Assembly (NCBI RefSeq): GCF_900099805.1
Contig: NZ_FNDR01000010.1
Location: 1-64,000, forward strand
DNA from: Variovorax sp. OV700
GTDB taxonomy: Bacteria; Pseudomonadota; Gammaproteobacteria; Burkholderiales; Burkholderiaceae_C
Reading direction: 5' to 3'
Length of the DNA stretch: 64,000 bases
Shown here in pieces: positions 1-9,668 of the stretch (position 1 is its first letter; each line of letters begins with the position of its first letter). The position numbers and the translations under genes are program-made. Under the pieces are notes generated by a model. The model did not search any database and was not told where the DNA came from. It saw only the letters and a program-made list of their open reading frames with translations.

Positions 1-129
1 GTGAACAAGCGCTCCATGGCCGCGGGCTATGCGGGCCTGGACAACGAGCTGTTCTACATGGACAAGACCATGATGGTCTTTGGGGATGCGAAGAAAGTAG
101 TGGAAGATATGGGCAAGGCCATCGAATAG
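1..129 (+). CDS. pntB: NAD(P) transhydrogenase beta subunit, C-terminal end (partial)
   Basis: The first 42 codons of the window are the tail of an open frame that starts outside it and stops at 127-129. The peptide contains [19 protein letters not shown] and [13 protein letters not shown], which match the nucleotide-binding dIII end of PntB (E. coli PntB has KRSM.TGYAG...N.LF and LFGDAK near its end). PntB binds NADP(H) in the membrane-bound proton-translocating transhydrogenase. pntA would be expected upstream, outside the window. fadD follows about 100 bp downstream with its own ribosome binding site. Identification rests on a short C-terminal segment only. Confidence 0.85.
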   Translation: MNKRSMAAGYAGLDNELFYMDKTMMVFGDAKKVVEDMGKAIE

Positions 130-229
130 GCAGAGGGTCCGCGCCCGCTCAGTGCGGGCCAGATCATCGCGGCGCCATCAAGTGCGCCGTTTTCGTTTTC
201 AGATAACTCGATTTGGAGGAGACACATCC

Positions 230-1909
230 ATGACCGATCGTCCCTGGCTCGGCAGCTACCCGCAAGGCGTGCCTGCCGATATCGATCCTTCGCAATACCC
301 GTCGCTGGTGGCACTCATGGAAGAGAGCTTTACCAAGTACGCCGACCGCACGGCCTACAGCTTCATGGGCAAGGACGTGAGCTACAGGGAAACCGACAAG
401 CTGAGCAAGGCCTTCGCGGCGTACCTGCAAGGGCTGGGCCTGGCCAAGGGCGATCGCGTGGCCGTGATGATGCCCAACTGTCCGCAGTACCCGATCGCGG
501 TCGCGGCCATCCTGCGGGCCGGCCTGATCCTGGTGAACGTGAACCCGCTGTACACGCCGCGCGAGCTGGAGCACCAGCTCAAGGACTCGGGCGCGAAGGC
601 CATCGTCATCATGGAGAACTTCGGCACCACGCTGCAGCAGTGCATCGCGGCCACGCCCATCAAGCACATCGTGCTCGCGACCATGGGCGACCGGCTCGGG
701 TTCCTGAAAGGCGCGCTCGTCAACTACGTGGTGCGCAACGTCAAGAAGCTGGTGCCCCACTTCAGCCTGCCAGGCGCGGTGCGCTTCAATGATGCAGTCG
801 ATCAGGGCAAGAGCCGTACGCTCCAGCTGCCGGTCATCGGCCCTGACGACGTGGCCGTGCTGCAGTACACCGGCGGCACCACCGGCGTGTCGAAGGGCGC
901 GGTGCTGCTGCATCGCAACGTGATCGCCAACGTGCTGCAGTCCGAAGCCTGGAACGAGCCCGTCATGGCGAAGGTGCCGGCCGACGAACAGCCGACGAGC
1001 GTCTGCGCGCTGCCGCTGTATCACATCTTCGCGTTCACGGTCGGCATGATGCTGAACATGCGCACGGGCGGCAAGCTGATCCTGATCCCGAATCCACGCG
1101 ACCTGGCGGGCGTGCTCAAGGAACTCTCAAAGCACACGATCCACAGCTTTCCCGCGGTCAACACGCTGTTCAACGGGTTGGCGAACCATCCTGATTTCAA
1201 TACCGTCAACTGGAAGAACCTCAAGGTGTCGGTCGGCGGCGGCATGGCCGTGCAGGCCGCGGTTGCCAAGCTCTGGCTCGAGAAAACCGGCTGCCCGATC
1301 TGCGAGGGCTACGGCCTTTCCGAAACCTCGCCCTCGGCCACCTGCAACCCGACCGACAGCAAGGCCTACACCGGCACCATCGGTCTGCCGCTACCGAGCA
1401 CCTGGCTCAAGCTGCTCGACGACGACGGCCGTGAAGTGCCGCTGGGCCAGCCTGGCGAAATCGCGATCAAGGGTCCGCAGGTGATGGCCGGCTACTGGCA
1501 GCGCCCCGACGAAACCGCCAAGGTCATGACACCCGACGGCTACTTCAAGAGCGGCGACATCGGCGTGGTCGACGAGCGCGGCTACTTCAAGGTGGTCGAC
1601 CGCAAGAAGGACATGATCCTGGTCTCGGGCTTCAACGTGTACCCGAACGAGATCGAAGACGTGGTGGCGCAGATTCCGGGCGTGCTCGAATGCGCGGCCG
1701 TGGGCGTGAGCGACGACAAGACGGGCGAAGCCGTCAAGCTCGTGCTCGTCAAGAAGGACGAGTCCCTGACCGAAGCGCAGGTGCGCGAATACTGCAGAGC
1801 GAACCTAACGGGTTACAAGCAGCCCCGAACCGTCGAGTTTCGCACCGAGCTGCCGAAGACACCGGTCGGCAAGATCCTGCGGCGCGAACTGCGGGAAGCC
1901 AGAAAGTAA
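230..1909 (+). CDS. fadD: Long-chain-fatty-acid--CoA ligase
   Basis: Activates fatty acids to acyl-CoA with ATP at the inner face of the membrane, feeding beta-oxidation. The 559-residue product is the length of E. coli FadD (561). The AMP-binding motif YTGGTTGVSKG is at about residues 213-223. The later motifs GYGLSETSP, YFKSGDIG and DRKKDMILVSGFNVYPNEIE, and the C-terminal catalytic-lysine region PKTPVGKILRRELR, are all present. The ATG at 230 is preceded by GGAGGAGA about 7 bases upstream; the open frame extends to 152, but that extension is basic and lacks a binding site. The gene may be co-transcribed with the dpp genes that start 50 bp downstream, although no terminator is visible either way. 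Confidence 0.95.
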   Translation: MTDRPWLGSYPQGVPADIDPSQYPSLVALMEESFTKYADRTAYSFMGKDVSYRETDKLSKAFAAYLQGLGLAKGDRVAVMMPNCPQYPIAVAAILRAGLILVNVNPLYTPRELEHQLKDSGAKAIVIMENFGTTLQQCIAATPIKHIVLATMGDRLGFLKGALVNYVVRNVKKLVPHFSLPGAVRFNDAVDQGKSRTLQLPVIGPDDVAVLQYTGGTTGVSKGAVLLHRNVIANVLQSEAWNEPVMAKVPADEQPTSVCALPLYHIFAFTVGMMLNMRTGGKLILIPNPRDLAGVLKELSKHTIHSFPAVNTLFNGLANHPDFNTVNWKNLKVSVGGGMAVQAAVAKLWLEKTGCPICEGYGLSETSPSATCNPTDSKAYTGTIGLPLPSTWLKLLDDDGREVPLGQPGEIAIKGPQVMAGYWQRPDETAKVMTPDGYFKSGDIGVVDERGYFKVVDRKKDMILVSGFNVYPNEIEDVVAQIPGVLECAAVGVSDDKTGEAVKLVLVKKDESLTEAQVREYCRANLTGYKQPRTVEFRTELPKTPVGKILRRELREARK

Positions 1910-1959
1910 GGGTTCGGCCCGGGTAGGGCCGCGGCATCGATCTTGCATATTGCGGATCG

Positions 1960-2964
1960 ATGTTTCGCTTCCTACTTACGCGGGTGAGCTTGCTGGTGCC
2001 GACCTTCATCGGCATGACGCTGCTCGCCTTCTTTCTCATCCGGCTGGTGCCGGGTGATCCCATCGAGACCATGGCCGGCGAGCGCGGGATCGACCCCGCG
2101 CGTCACGCTCAACTGCGCACGGCCTATGGCTTCGACAAGCCGGTGATCGTGCAATACGGCATCTACATCGGCCGCGTGCTGCATGGCGATCTGGGCAAGT
2201 CGATCATCACGCAGGAATCGGTCGCGAACGAGTTTCTGGCGCTGTTTCCCGCCACCGTCGAGCTCGGCGTGTGCGCGATTGTCTTTGCGCTGCTGCTGGG
2301 GCTTCCGGCGGGCATTCTCGCGGCGGTGCGGCGCAACTCGATCTTCGATCATGGCGTGATGGCCACCTCGCTCACCGGCTATTCGATGCCAATCTTCTGG
2401 TGGGGGCTGCTGGTGATCCTGTTCTTCTCGGTGCAGCTGGGCTGGACGCCCGTGTCGGGCCGCATTGCGGTGCAATATTTCGTCGAGCCCGAGACCGGCT
2501 TCCTGCTGATCGACGCACTGCGCGCTGGCGACACCGATGCCTTCTGGTCAGCCCTGCACCACCTGATTCTTCCGGCCATCGTGCTCGGCACGGTGCCGCT
2601 TGCGGTCATCGCGCGCATGACGCGCTCGGCCATGCTCGAGGTCCTGAGCGAAGACTACATTCGTACCGCGCGCGCCAAGGGCCTCTCGCGCTTTCGCGTG
2701 GTGGCGCTGCATGCATTGCGCAACGCGTTGATCCCCGTGGTCACGGTGATCGGCCTGCAGGTGGGCGTGCTCTTCACGGGCGCGATCCTCACCGAAACCA
2801 TCTTCTCCTGGCCCGGCGTCGGCAAGTGGCTCATCGAGGCGATCGGCCGGCGCGACTACCCTGTGCTTCAGGGCGGCATGCTGCTGCTGGGCGGCATCGT
2901 GATGCTGGTCAACCTGCTGGTCGATGTGACCTACGGCGTCATCAACCCCAGGATCCGGCGCTGA
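1960..2964 (+). CDS. dppB: Dipeptide ABC transporter permease DppB
   Basis: Inner-membrane permease of a peptide ABC importer. The 334-residue protein begins MFRFLLTRVSLLVPTFIGM, the N-terminal helix typical of DppB/OppB, and has about six hydrophobic segments. The EAA-type loop contacting the ATPases is seen as DYIRTARAKGLSRFRV near residue 233. It heads the cluster dppB-C-D-F-A, with dppC beginning 2 bases after its stop. The strong similarity of the downstream binding protein to E. coli DppA is the reason for calling the whole system Dpp and not Opp or Gsi. Confidence 0.93.
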   Translation: MFRFLLTRVSLLVPTFIGMTLLAFFLIRLVPGDPIETMAGERGIDPARHAQLRTAYGFDKPVIVQYGIYIGRVLHGDLGKSIITQESVANEFLALFPATVELGVCAIVFALLLGLPAGILAAVRRNSIFDHGVMATSLTGYSMPIFWWGLLVILFFSVQLGWTPVSGRIAVQYFVEPETGFLLIDALRAGDTDAFWSALHHLILPAIVLGTVPLAVIARMTRSAMLEVLSEDYIRTARAKGLSRFRVVALHALRNALIPVVTVIGLQVGVLFTGAILTETIFSWPGVGKWLIEAIGRRDYPVLQGGMLLLGGIVMLVNLLVDVTYGVINPRIRR

Positions 2965-2966
2965 AC

Positions 2967-3872
2967 ATGGCCTCGACCGACATCATGTCTTCGCCCGGCG
3001 CGAGCAAGGTGCCGCCCGGACCCTGGCGCGAGTTCTGGACCTCTTTCTCCGCCAACCGCGGCGCGGTCATCGGACTCGCCACCATCGTGGTGCTGCTGCT
3101 CGTGGCGCTGTTCGCGCCGTGGATCGCGCCCCATGCGCCGAACGAAACCAACAGCGCGGTCTTCCTGCAGCCGCCGGCCTGGCAGCAGGGCGGCTCGATG
3201 AGCTACCTGCTGGGCACCGACGCCATCGGGCGCGACATTCTTTCGCGCCTCATGCACGGCGCGCGGCTCTCGCTGTCGATCGGCGTTGCCGTGGTGGCGC
3301 TGTCGGTGGTGACAGGCATCGTGCTCGGCCTCATTGCGGGGTTCTTCCGCGGCGTGCTCGAGATCGCGATCATGCGGCTGATGGACATCGTGCTCACGCT
3401 GCCGAGCCTGCTGCTGGCCATCGTGATCGTGGCCATCCTCGGGCCGGGGCTGGTCAACGCCATGCTCGCGGTGGCGATCGTGGTGCTGCCGCACTATGTG
3501 CGCATCACCCGAGCGGCAGTCATCGCCGAAGTGTCGCGCGACTACGTCACGGCGGCACGCGTGAGCGGCGCCGGCACGCTGCGCCTGATGTTCAGCGAGG
3601 TGCTGCCCAACTGCGCGGCGCCGCTCATCGTGCAGGCCTCGCTCGGCATCTCCACGGCCATTCTCGACGCGGCCGCGCTCGGTTTCCTGGGCCTCGGCGC
3701 GCAGCCGCCGTCGCCCGAATGGGGAACCATGCTGGCCGATGCGCGCGAGTTCGTGCTGCGCGCCTGGTGGGTCGTCACCTTCCCCGGTCTCGCCATCCTC
3801 GCGGCCGTGCTGGCCTTCAACCTGCTGGGTGACGGCCTGCGCGACGCGCTCGACCCGAAGCTCAAGAGATGA
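2967..3872 (+). CDS. dppC: Dipeptide ABC transporter permease DppC
   Basis: Second permease of the peptide importer, 301 residues. The N-terminus [22 protein letters not shown] is the characteristic cytoplasmic segment plus first helix of DppC/OppC. A periplasmic stretch with [20 protein letters not shown] follows, then the EAA loop [13 protein letters not shown] near residue 190. The ATG at 2967 comes two bases after the dppB stop. The longer open frame back to 2271 is only the overlap with dppB in another frame. The stop overlaps the dppD start as ATGA, indicating translational coupling. Confidence 0.93.
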   Translation: MASTDIMSSPGASKVPPGPWREFWTSFSANRGAVIGLATIVVLLLVALFAPWIAPHAPNETNSAVFLQPPAWQQGGSMSYLLGTDAIGRDILSRLMHGARLSLSIGVAVVALSVVTGIVLGLIAGFFRGVLEIAIMRLMDIVLTLPSLLLAIVIVAILGPGLVNAMLAVAIVVLPHYVRITRAAVIAEVSRDYVTAARVSGAGTLRLMFSEVLPNCAAPLIVQASLGISTAILDAAALGFLGLGAQPPSPEWGTMLADAREFVLRAWWVVTFPGLAILAAVLAFNLLGDGLRDALDPKLKR

Positions 3873-4900
3873 GCATGCTGCTGGACATCAAGGACCTGCA
3901 TGTGGAGTTCCCCACGCAAGGTGGCGTGCTGCATGCCGTTGACGGCGTGAGCCTCACGCTCGAGGAGGGCGAGGTCCTCGGCATCGTCGGCGAATCGGGC
4001 TCGGGCAAGAGCGTGACCATGATGGCGCTGATGGGCCTCGTCGGCTTTCCGGGGCGGGTGCGCGCGGACCACATGCGCTTTGCAGGCAAGGAGCTGCTCG
4101 GCATTTCAGACAAGGCCCGCCGTACGCTGGTCGGCAAGGAGGTCGCAATGATCTTCCAGGAGCCGACCACCAGCCTCAACCCCTGCTTCACCATCGGCTT
4201 CCAGCTGATGGAAACGCTGCGGCTGCATCTGCACCTGGACCGGCGCACCGCGAAGAAGCGCGCGACCGAACTGCTCGAACAGGTCGGCATACCCGCCGCG
4301 TCATCGCGCCTTGGCAGCTACCCGCACCAGCTTTCGGGCGGCATGAACCAGCGCGTGATGATCGCGATGGCCATTGCCTGCAACCCGCGCCTCTTGATCG
4401 CCGACGAGCCGACCACCGCGCTCGACGTGACGATCCAGGCGCAGATCCTCGACCTGCTGCGCGAACTGCAGAAAGAGCGCGGCATGGCGCTGGTGCTCAT
4501 CACGCACAACATGGGCGTGGTGAGCGAAATGGCGCAGCGCATTGCCGTCATGTATGCGGGCCAGGTGATGGAGCAGCAGCGCGTCGACCGGCTCTTCGCG
4601 AATCCGCAACATCCCTATACGGAGGCCCTGTTGGCCGCGCTGCCCGAGCGCGCGGCGCCCGAGGGGCGGCTTGCCACCATCGCGGGCGTGGTGCCCGGCG
4701 TGCACGACCGGCCCACAGGTTGCCTCTTCGCGCCGCGCTGCAACTACGTGACGACGAAGGCCTGCAATGTGCGGCCGGCGCTGCGTGCGGCCGCGTCGCA
4801 ACCGGGCGCCGAAGTGCGTTGCCATTTTCCGCTCGGCGAGCCGGGGCGGCTGGCCGCCATCGAGGCCGACCGGCCGCGAGCTGCGGAGATGCCCCAATGA
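3869..4900 (+). CDS. dppD: Dipeptide ABC transporter ATP-binding protein DppD
   Basis: Cytoplasmic ATPase subunit of the peptide importer, 343 residues. Walker A is GESGSGKS at 41-48, the ABC signature is LSGGMNQR at about 155-162, and Walker B follows as [12 protein letters not shown]. The C-terminal oligopeptide/dipeptide extension has the cluster [13 protein letters not shown] and [16 protein letters not shown], a region that carries an iron-sulfur cluster in some family members. It starts within the ATGA overlap with dppC. Its own stop TGA lies inside ATGA at 4897-4900, which was probably the ancestral start of dppF before a repeat element inserted there. Confidence 0.94.
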   Translation: MSMLLDIKDLHVEFPTQGGVLHAVDGVSLTLEEGEVLGIVGESGSGKSVTMMALMGLVGFPGRVRADHMRFAGKELLGISDKARRTLVGKEVAMIFQEPTTSLNPCFTIGFQLMETLRLHLHLDRRTAKKRATELLEQVGIPAASSRLGSYPHQLSGGMNQRVMIAMAIACNPRLLIADEPTTALDVTIQAQILDLLRELQKERGMALVLITHNMGVVSEMAQRIAVMYAGQVMEQQRVDRLFANPQHPYTEALLAALPERAAPEGRLATIAGVVPGVHDRPTGCLFAPRCNYVTTKACNVRPALRAAASQPGAEVRCHFPLGEPGRLAAIEADRPRAAEMPQ

Positions 4901-4981
4901 GCGCCGCGCCGGGCCGCCCCAAGCAAGCTCGCTCCCGCTTGGCGGGAAGGCGCGCAGCGCCAAGGGTGCACCAATGAGCGC
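4894..4981. repeat. Palindromic repeat insertion between dppD and dppF flanked by 11-bp direct repeats
   Basis: The 11-mer CCAATGAGCGC occurs at 4894-4904 and again at 4971-4981, bracketing 66 bp of GC-rich sequence. The insert contains two small hairpins: CCCGC-TTG-GCGGG at 4934-4946 and GGCGC-GCA-GCGCC at 4949-4961. Its 15-nt block CCGGGCCGCCCCAAG (4909-4923) recurs exactly, inverted, upstream of exbB at 16256-16270. Removing one repeat plus the insert restores a standard ATGA overlap between dppD and dppF. The direct repeats could be a target-site duplication or a product of recombination; the sequence alone does not decide. Confidence 0.8.
4897..4977 (+). other. 26-codon mini-ORF bridging dppD and dppF
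   Basis: The old dppF start codon at 4897 now opens a 26-codon frame through the inserted repeat. It stops at 4975-4977 inside the ATGA that begins the present dppF. Translation from dppD can therefore still reach dppF through two successive ATGA overlaps. The peptide is arginine and alanine rich and has no recognisable domain. It is probably a by-product whose role, if any, is coupling. Confidence 0.5.
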
Positions 4982-6017
4982 ATTGCCCGGCGATGTCGTG
5001 GTCGATGCGCGAAACCTGCAGCGCACGTACGCCGTGCGGCGCGGCATGTTCCGCGCGCCCGCGCAGCTGCGAGCGGTGGGCGATATTTCATTTCGCATCG
5101 AGCGCGGCCGCACGCTGGCGGTGGTCGGCGAATCGGGCTGCGGCAAGTCCACGCTCGCGCGCATGGTCGCGCTGATCGAGAAGCCGACGGCCGGGCAGCT
5201 CACGCTGGTCGGCCACGATGCGGTCGACCCGCCTTCGGAGCACCGGCGAGAGCTGCGGCAGGCCGTGCAGCTGGTGTTCCAGAACCCCTATGGCTCGCTC
5301 AATCCGCGCAAGAAGATCTCCACGGTGCTCGAAGATCCGCTGGCGATCAACACCACGCTGAGCAAGACCGAGCGGGCAGGCAAGGCGCGCGAGATGCTGG
5401 CCCGCGTGGGCCTGCGGCCGGAGTACGCGAACCGCTATCCGCACATGTTCTCGGGCGGCCAGCGCCAGCGCATCGCCATTGCGCGCGCGCTCATGCTGGA
5501 GCCGCGCCTCCTGGTGGCCGACGAGCCGGTGTCGGCGCTCGACGTGTCGATCCAGGCGCAGGTACTGAACCTGCTGGCCGACCTGCAGGCCGAACTCGGC
5601 TTGGCGTACCTCTTCATTTCGCACGACCTGGGCGTGGTGCGGCACATCGCGCACGACGTGCTCGTGATGTACCTCGGCCATGCGGTGGAGCAGGGTCCGA
5701 AGGCACGCATCTTCGCGCGGCCGCTGCATCCATACACGCAGGCGCTGCTGGCGTCCACGCCTGGGCTCAGCAGCCAGCGCATCGTGCTCAAGGGCGAGCT
5801 GCCGTCGCCGCTGAATCCGCCGCCCGGCTGCGTCTTCAGCACGCGCTGCCCGCATGTGACGGAGCGCTGCCGCGAAGAGCGGCCCTTGCTGCGCGCGCTC
5901 GACGAGCGGCTGGTGGCGTGCCACTACGCCGAGAAGTTTCTCGATGGCACGCCGCCGGTGCGCGCCGACATGCCGTTGTCTCCGCCATTCGTCGCGCCCC
6001 TGGCGATGAAACCCTAG
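4974..6017 (+). CDS. dppF: Dipeptide ABC transporter ATP-binding protein DppF
   Basis: Second ATPase of the peptide importer, 347 residues. Walker A is GESGCGKS near residue 52, the signature is FSGGQRQR near 159, and Walker B follows as [12 protein letters not shown]. The C-terminal extension has [13 protein letters not shown] and [15 protein letters not shown], as in DppF/OppF. The start ATG at 4974 restores the same MSALPG beginning that the ancestral start at 4897 would have given. The longer open frame back to 4767 overlaps dppD out of frame and is not expected to be translated. dppA follows 31 bp after the stop. Confidence 0.94.
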   Translation: MSALPGDVVVDARNLQRTYAVRRGMFRAPAQLRAVGDISFRIERGRTLAVVGESGCGKSTLARMVALIEKPTAGQLTLVGHDAVDPPSEHRRELRQAVQLVFQNPYGSLNPRKKISTVLEDPLAINTTLSKTERAGKAREMLARVGLRPEYANRYPHMFSGGQRQRIAIARALMLEPRLLVADEPVSALDVSIQAQVLNLLADLQAELGLAYLFISHDLGVVRHIAHDVLVMYLGHAVEQGPKARIFARPLHPYTQALLASTPGLSSQRIVLKGELPSPLNPPPGCVFSTRCPHVTERCREERPLLRALDERLVACHYAEKFLDGTPPVRADMPLSPPFVAPLAMKP

Positions 6018-6048
6018 TTCACTTCAACCCGTGTCCCAAGGAGTTGCC

Positions 6049-7683
6049 ATGAAGACCCAGTCATCCGTTTCGCTCCCCTCGCGAAAGCTCGTTGCATTGT
6101 TCGCGCCGACGGCACTCGCCGTGCTCACATTAGCCTGCGGCGCCGCGTCCGCCAAGACGCTGGTCTATTGCTCGGAGGGCAGCCCCGAGAACTTCTATCC
6201 GGGCGTGAACACCACCGGCACCTCGTTCGACGTGACCACGCAGGTCTACAACACCATCGTCGAGTTCGAGCGCGGCGGTACCAAGGTCGTGCCTGGCCTG
6301 GCGGAAAAATGGGACATCTCGGCCGACGGCACGCAGTACACCTTCCACCTGCGCAAGGGCGTCAAGTGGCACAGCACCAGCAAGACCTTCAAGCCCACGC
6401 GCGACTTCAACGCCGACGACTTCATCTTCATGCTCGAGCGGCAGTGGAAGGAAAGCGACCCCTTCTTCAAGGTCACGAGCCAGAACCACTCCTACTTCAA
6501 CGACATGGGCATGCCCAAGCTATTGAAGTCGGTCGACCGCGTCGATGAGTTCACGGTGAAGATCGTGCTCAACCAGGCCGAGGCGCCGTTCCTGGCCAAC
6601 CTCGCGATGCAATACGCCGGCATCCAGTCGAAGGAGTACGCCATCGCGATGCTGAAGGCCGGCACGCCGGAGAAGGTCGACCAGGACCCGATCGGCACCG
6701 GACCGTTCTACCTCGTGCAGTATCAGAAGGATGCGGTCATCCGCTTCAAGGCCTTTCCGCAGTACTGGGGCGGCAAGGCGAAGATCGACGACCTCGTGTT
6801 CGCGATCACGCCCGATGCCTCGGTGCGCTGGGCCAAGCTGCAGAAGGGCGAATGCCACGTCATGCCCTACCCGAACCCGGCCGACCTCGATGCGATCCGC
6901 AAGGACCCGAACGTGCAGGTGCTTGAGCAGCCCGGCCTCAACGTGGGCTACCTCTCGTACAACACCACCAAGAAGCCATTCGACGACGTGCGCGTGCGTA
7001 AGGCCATCAACATGGCGATCAACAAGAAGGCGATCATCGACGGCGTGTACCTGTCGACGGGCGTGGCCGCGAAGAACCCGATCCCGCCCACCCTGTGGTC
7101 CTACAACGACGGGGTCAAGGACGATCCTTACGATCCCGAGGCCGCGAAGAAGCTGCTGGCGCAAGCTGGCTTTCCCGATGGCTTCTCGACCGACCTGTGG
7201 GCCATGCCGGTGCAGCGGCCCTACAACCCGAACGCCAAGCGCATCGCCGAGCTGATACAGGCCGATCTTGCCAAGATCAACGTCAAGGCCGAGATCAAGA
7301 GCTTTGAATGGGGTGAATACCGCAAGCGCTTGCAGGCCGGCGAGCACCAGATGGGCATGCTGGGCTGGACTGGCGACAACGGCGACCCGGACAATTTCCT
7401 CTACACGCTGCTGGGCTGCGCCTCGGCCAAATCGGCGAGCGGCAGCAACATCTCCAAGTTCTGCTACCAGCCGTACGAAGACCTCGTGCTGAAGGCCAAG
7501 AGCGCGACCAAGCAGGCCGACCGCGATGCGCTCTACAAGAAGGCGCAAGTCATCTTCAAGGAACAGGCGCCGTGGTTCACCATTGCGCATGCGGTGCAGC
7601 TGAAGCCGGTGCGCAAGGAAGTCGTCGACTTCAAGCTCAGTCCCTTCGGCCGCCATACCTTCTATGGCGTCGACATCAAGTAG
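6049..7683 (+). CDS. dppA: Periplasmic dipeptide-binding protein DppA
   Basis: Substrate-binding protein for the preceding ABC importer, 544 residues. A signal peptide covers about the first 35 residues, ending LACGAASA before [12 protein letters not shown]. Long stretches follow E. coli DppA closely, for example [51 protein letters not shown] and [12 protein letters not shown]. The family binds di- and tripeptides and can also supply haem or delta-aminolevulinate in E. coli; nothing here tests that. The ATG at 6049 has AAGGAG 6 bases upstream; a GTG at 6031 is less likely. The gene lies last in the cluster, whereas in E. coli dppA is first. Confidence 0.95.
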   Translation: MKTQSSVSLPSRKLVALFAPTALAVLTLACGAASAKTLVYCSEGSPENFYPGVNTTGTSFDVTTQVYNTIVEFERGGTKVVPGLAEKWDISADGTQYTFHLRKGVKWHSTSKTFKPTRDFNADDFIFMLERQWKESDPFFKVTSQNHSYFNDMGMPKLLKSVDRVDEFTVKIVLNQAEAPFLANLAMQYAGIQSKEYAIAMLKAGTPEKVDQDPIGTGPFYLVQYQKDAVIRFKAFPQYWGGKAKIDDLVFAITPDASVRWAKLQKGECHVMPYPNPADLDAIRKDPNVQVLEQPGLNVGYLSYNTTKKPFDDVRVRKAINMAINKKAIIDGVYLSTGVAAKNPIPPTLWSYNDGVKDDPYDPEAAKKLLAQAGFPDGFSTDLWAMPVQRPYNPNAKRIAELIQADLAKINVKAEIKSFEWGEYRKRLQAGEHQMGMLGWTGDNGDPDNFLYTLLGCASAKSASGSNISKFCYQPYEDLVLKAKSATKQADRDALYKKAQVIFKEQAPWFTIAHAVQLKPVRKEVVDFKLSPFGRHTFYGVDIK

Positions 7684-7686
7684 CCG

Positions 7687-8475
7687 ATGAGTGAAGCACC
7701 GGTCGCCATCGTTGCCGCAATGCACGAGGAGCTCAGCGCGCTCCTCGCGCAGATGCCGGACGAGCAGCGCGTGCGCGTCGCGGGCCGCGACTTCTGGGTC
7801 GGCCATCTGCACGGCCAGCCGGTGGTCGCGGTGCTGTCGCGCATCGGCAAGGTGGCCGCTGCGGTCACGGCCACGGTACTGCTCGAGCGATTCGGCGTGC
7901 GGGCCGTCGTGTTCACGGGCGTTGCCGGCGGGCTCGCGCCGGGTGTGAACGTGGGCGACGTGGTGGTCGCGTCGGAACTGCTGCAGCACGACCTCGATGC
8001 TTCGCCGATCTTTCCGAAGTACGAGGTGCCGCTCGTGGGCATTGCGCGCTTTGCGGCCGATGCCGCGATTGCTGATGCGCTCTCGGGCGTTGCCACCCAT
8101 GTGCTGCGCGATCCGGTCGCACTGATCGGGCAGCAGGCCGTCGACGAGTTCGGCATTCGAGCACCGAAGGTGCACCGCGGGCTGCTGGTGAGCGGCGACC
8201 GTTTCGTGTCGACTACCGCAGAGAGCGAGGCACTGCGGCGCGAACTGCCCGACGCGCTCGCGGTCGAAATGGAAGGCGCTGCCATGGCGCAGGTGTGCCA
8301 CGACTACAGCGTGCCGTTCGCGGCGATGCGGACGATTTCGGACTGTGCCGACGATGCCGCGCATGGCGACTTCGCGCGCTTCGTCGCCGAGGTGGCGAGC
8401 CGCTACAGCCTGGCTTTGGTCGATGCGTGGCTGGGCACGCTGCCTTCTTCGCCTGGAACGCCAGCGGCTACTTGA
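7687..8475 (+). CDS. mtnN: 5'-methylthioadenosine/S-adenosylhomocysteine nucleosidase
   Basis: Cleaves adenine from methylthioadenosine and S-adenosylhomocysteine in the methionine salvage and activated-methyl cycle. The 262-residue product begins with the family signature VAIVAAMHEELSALL. It also has FTGVAGGLAPGVNVGDVV, SGDRFVST, and VEMEGAAMAQVCHDY with the catalytic glutamate region, then TISDCADD with the purine-binding aspartate. It starts three bases after the dppA stop, so it is probably co-transcribed. The 3' end overlaps the end of convergent corA by 8 bp. It is slightly longer than E. coli MtnN (232). Confidence 0.92.
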   Translation: MSEAPVAIVAAMHEELSALLAQMPDEQRVRVAGRDFWVGHLHGQPVVAVLSRIGKVAAAVTATVLLERFGVRAVVFTGVAGGLAPGVNVGDVVVASELLQHDLDASPIFPKYEVPLVGIARFAADAAIADALSGVATHVLRDPVALIGQQAVDEFGIRAPKVHRGLLVSGDRFVSTTAESEALRRELPDALAVEMEGAAMAQVCHDYSVPFAAMRTISDCADDAAHGDFARFVAEVASRYSLALVDAWLGTLPSSPGTPAAT

Positions 8476-9454
8476 GCCAGCCGCGCCGGCGGAAGTACCA
8501 CATCGGCACCAGCGCGCTCGCTGCCATCAGCGCCAGCGCATACGGATAGCCCAGCGACCAGTCGAGCTCGGGCATGAGCTTGAAGTTCATGCCGTAGATG
8601 CTCGCGATCAGCGTGGGTGGCAGCAGCGCCACGCTGGCCACCGAGAAGATCTTGATGGTCTTGTTCTGGTTGATGTTGATGAAACCAACGGTCGCATCCA
8701 TCAGGAAGTTGATCTTGTCGAACAGGAAGGCCGTGTGGTTGTCCAGCGATTCGATGTCGCGCAGGATCTGCCGCGCCTCCTCGAACTGCTCGGCATTGAG
8801 CATGCGGCTGCGCATCATGAAGCTCACCGCGCGGCGCGTGTCCATCACGTTGCGGCGAATGCGGCCGTTCAAGTCTTCCTGGCGCGCGATCGCCGCCAGC
8901 ACTTCGCCGGCCAGCTCGTCGCTGACGTTGCCTTCGAGCACCTTCTTGCCGGCCACTTCGAGCTCGTCGTAGATGTTCTCGAGCGTGTCGGCCGAGTATT
9001 CGGCGTCGGCGTCGAACAGCTTGAGCAGCACTTCCTTCGCATCCTCGATGAGCCCCGGCGCGCGGCGCGCGCGCATGCGCAGCAGGCGGAACACGGGCAC
9101 ATCTTCGTCGTGGATCGAGAACAGCACGCCGCGGCTGCGCAGTTCGGTGTTGTGCTGGTTCAGGATGAAGGCCACACGCACCGAACGCGGGTCTTCGTCG
9201 TCGTCGATCAAGAAGTCGGAGCGGATGTGCAACTCGCCGTTGTCTTCTTCATAGAAGCGGGCCGACTCCTCGATGTCCTCGTCCATCGCGTCTTCGGGAA
9301 TCGAGAGGCCGTAGTACTGCTTGATCCAGCGCTTTTCTTCGAGGGTGGGCGATTCGAGGTCGACCCAGATCGGCTGGAACTTGGAAAGCTCTTCCAGCGC
9401 TTCGATCTCTTCCTGGACGAGGCGGCCGTTGGCGAGCGTAAAGATGTTGAGCAT
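8468..9454 (-). CDS. corA: Magnesium/cobalt transporter CorA
   Basis: Pentameric divalent-cation channel of the inner membrane, 328 residues. The large N-terminal cytoplasmic domain is rich in acidic residues and helices. The two C-terminal membrane helices flank the signature YGMNF at 287-291, with an acidic-residue-containing loop after it. The chain ends in a basic RRRGWLK tail, as in the family. I chose the ATG at 9454 (MLNIFTLANG), since the upstream in-frame extension to 9529 is proline-rich leader sequence. It is divergent from uvrD across 214 bp containing a hairpin and convergent with mtnN. Confidence 0.93.
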   Translation of the reverse strand: MLNIFTLANGRLVQEEIEALEELSKFQPIWVDLESPTLEEKRWIKQYYGLSIPEDAMDEDIEESARFYEEDNGELHIRSDFLIDDDEDPRSVRVAFILNQHNTELRSRGVLFSIHDEDVPVFRLLRMRARRAPGLIEDAKEVLLKLFDADAEYSADTLENIYDELEVAGKKVLEGNVSDELAGEVLAAIARQEDLNGRIRRNVMDTRRAVSFMMRSRMLNAEQFEEARQILRDIESLDNHTAFLFDKINFLMDATVGFININQNKTIKIFSVASVALLPPTLIASIYGMNFKLMPELDWSLGYPYALALMAASALVPMWYFRRRGWLK

Positions 9455-9502
9455 GGGCTCACTCCCGTGAAATGGCTGAGGCGATGGGGCGAGGGAAGGG
9501 GC

Positions 9503-9551
9503 GCTTTCAATTCCCGGGCCCGGCGCCAAGCGTCAGAGGGGAGTTGAAAGC
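9503..9551. repeat. Long hairpin in the corA-uvrD intergenic region
   Basis: GCTTTCAA at 9503-9510 is the exact reverse complement of TTGAAAGC at 9544-9551. On the plus strand the stem can extend through a G-U pair and TCCC/GGGA to about 13 bp, closing a GC-rich loop. It lies 50-100 bp upstream of corA, so it would be in the corA leader if transcription starts further upstream. No T-run follows, so it is not a standard terminator. Function is unknown. Confidence 0.45.
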
Positions 9552-9668
9552 TGCCGAGACGGGGCGGTTTCCAAGGTGCGGTCTCCAGTTGCAGCGAGGC
9601 GCGATTATGTCATCGGCCATGTGACGGGAGCCTGCCGATCTGGATGGACATACAGTAAAGTTGCGGTC

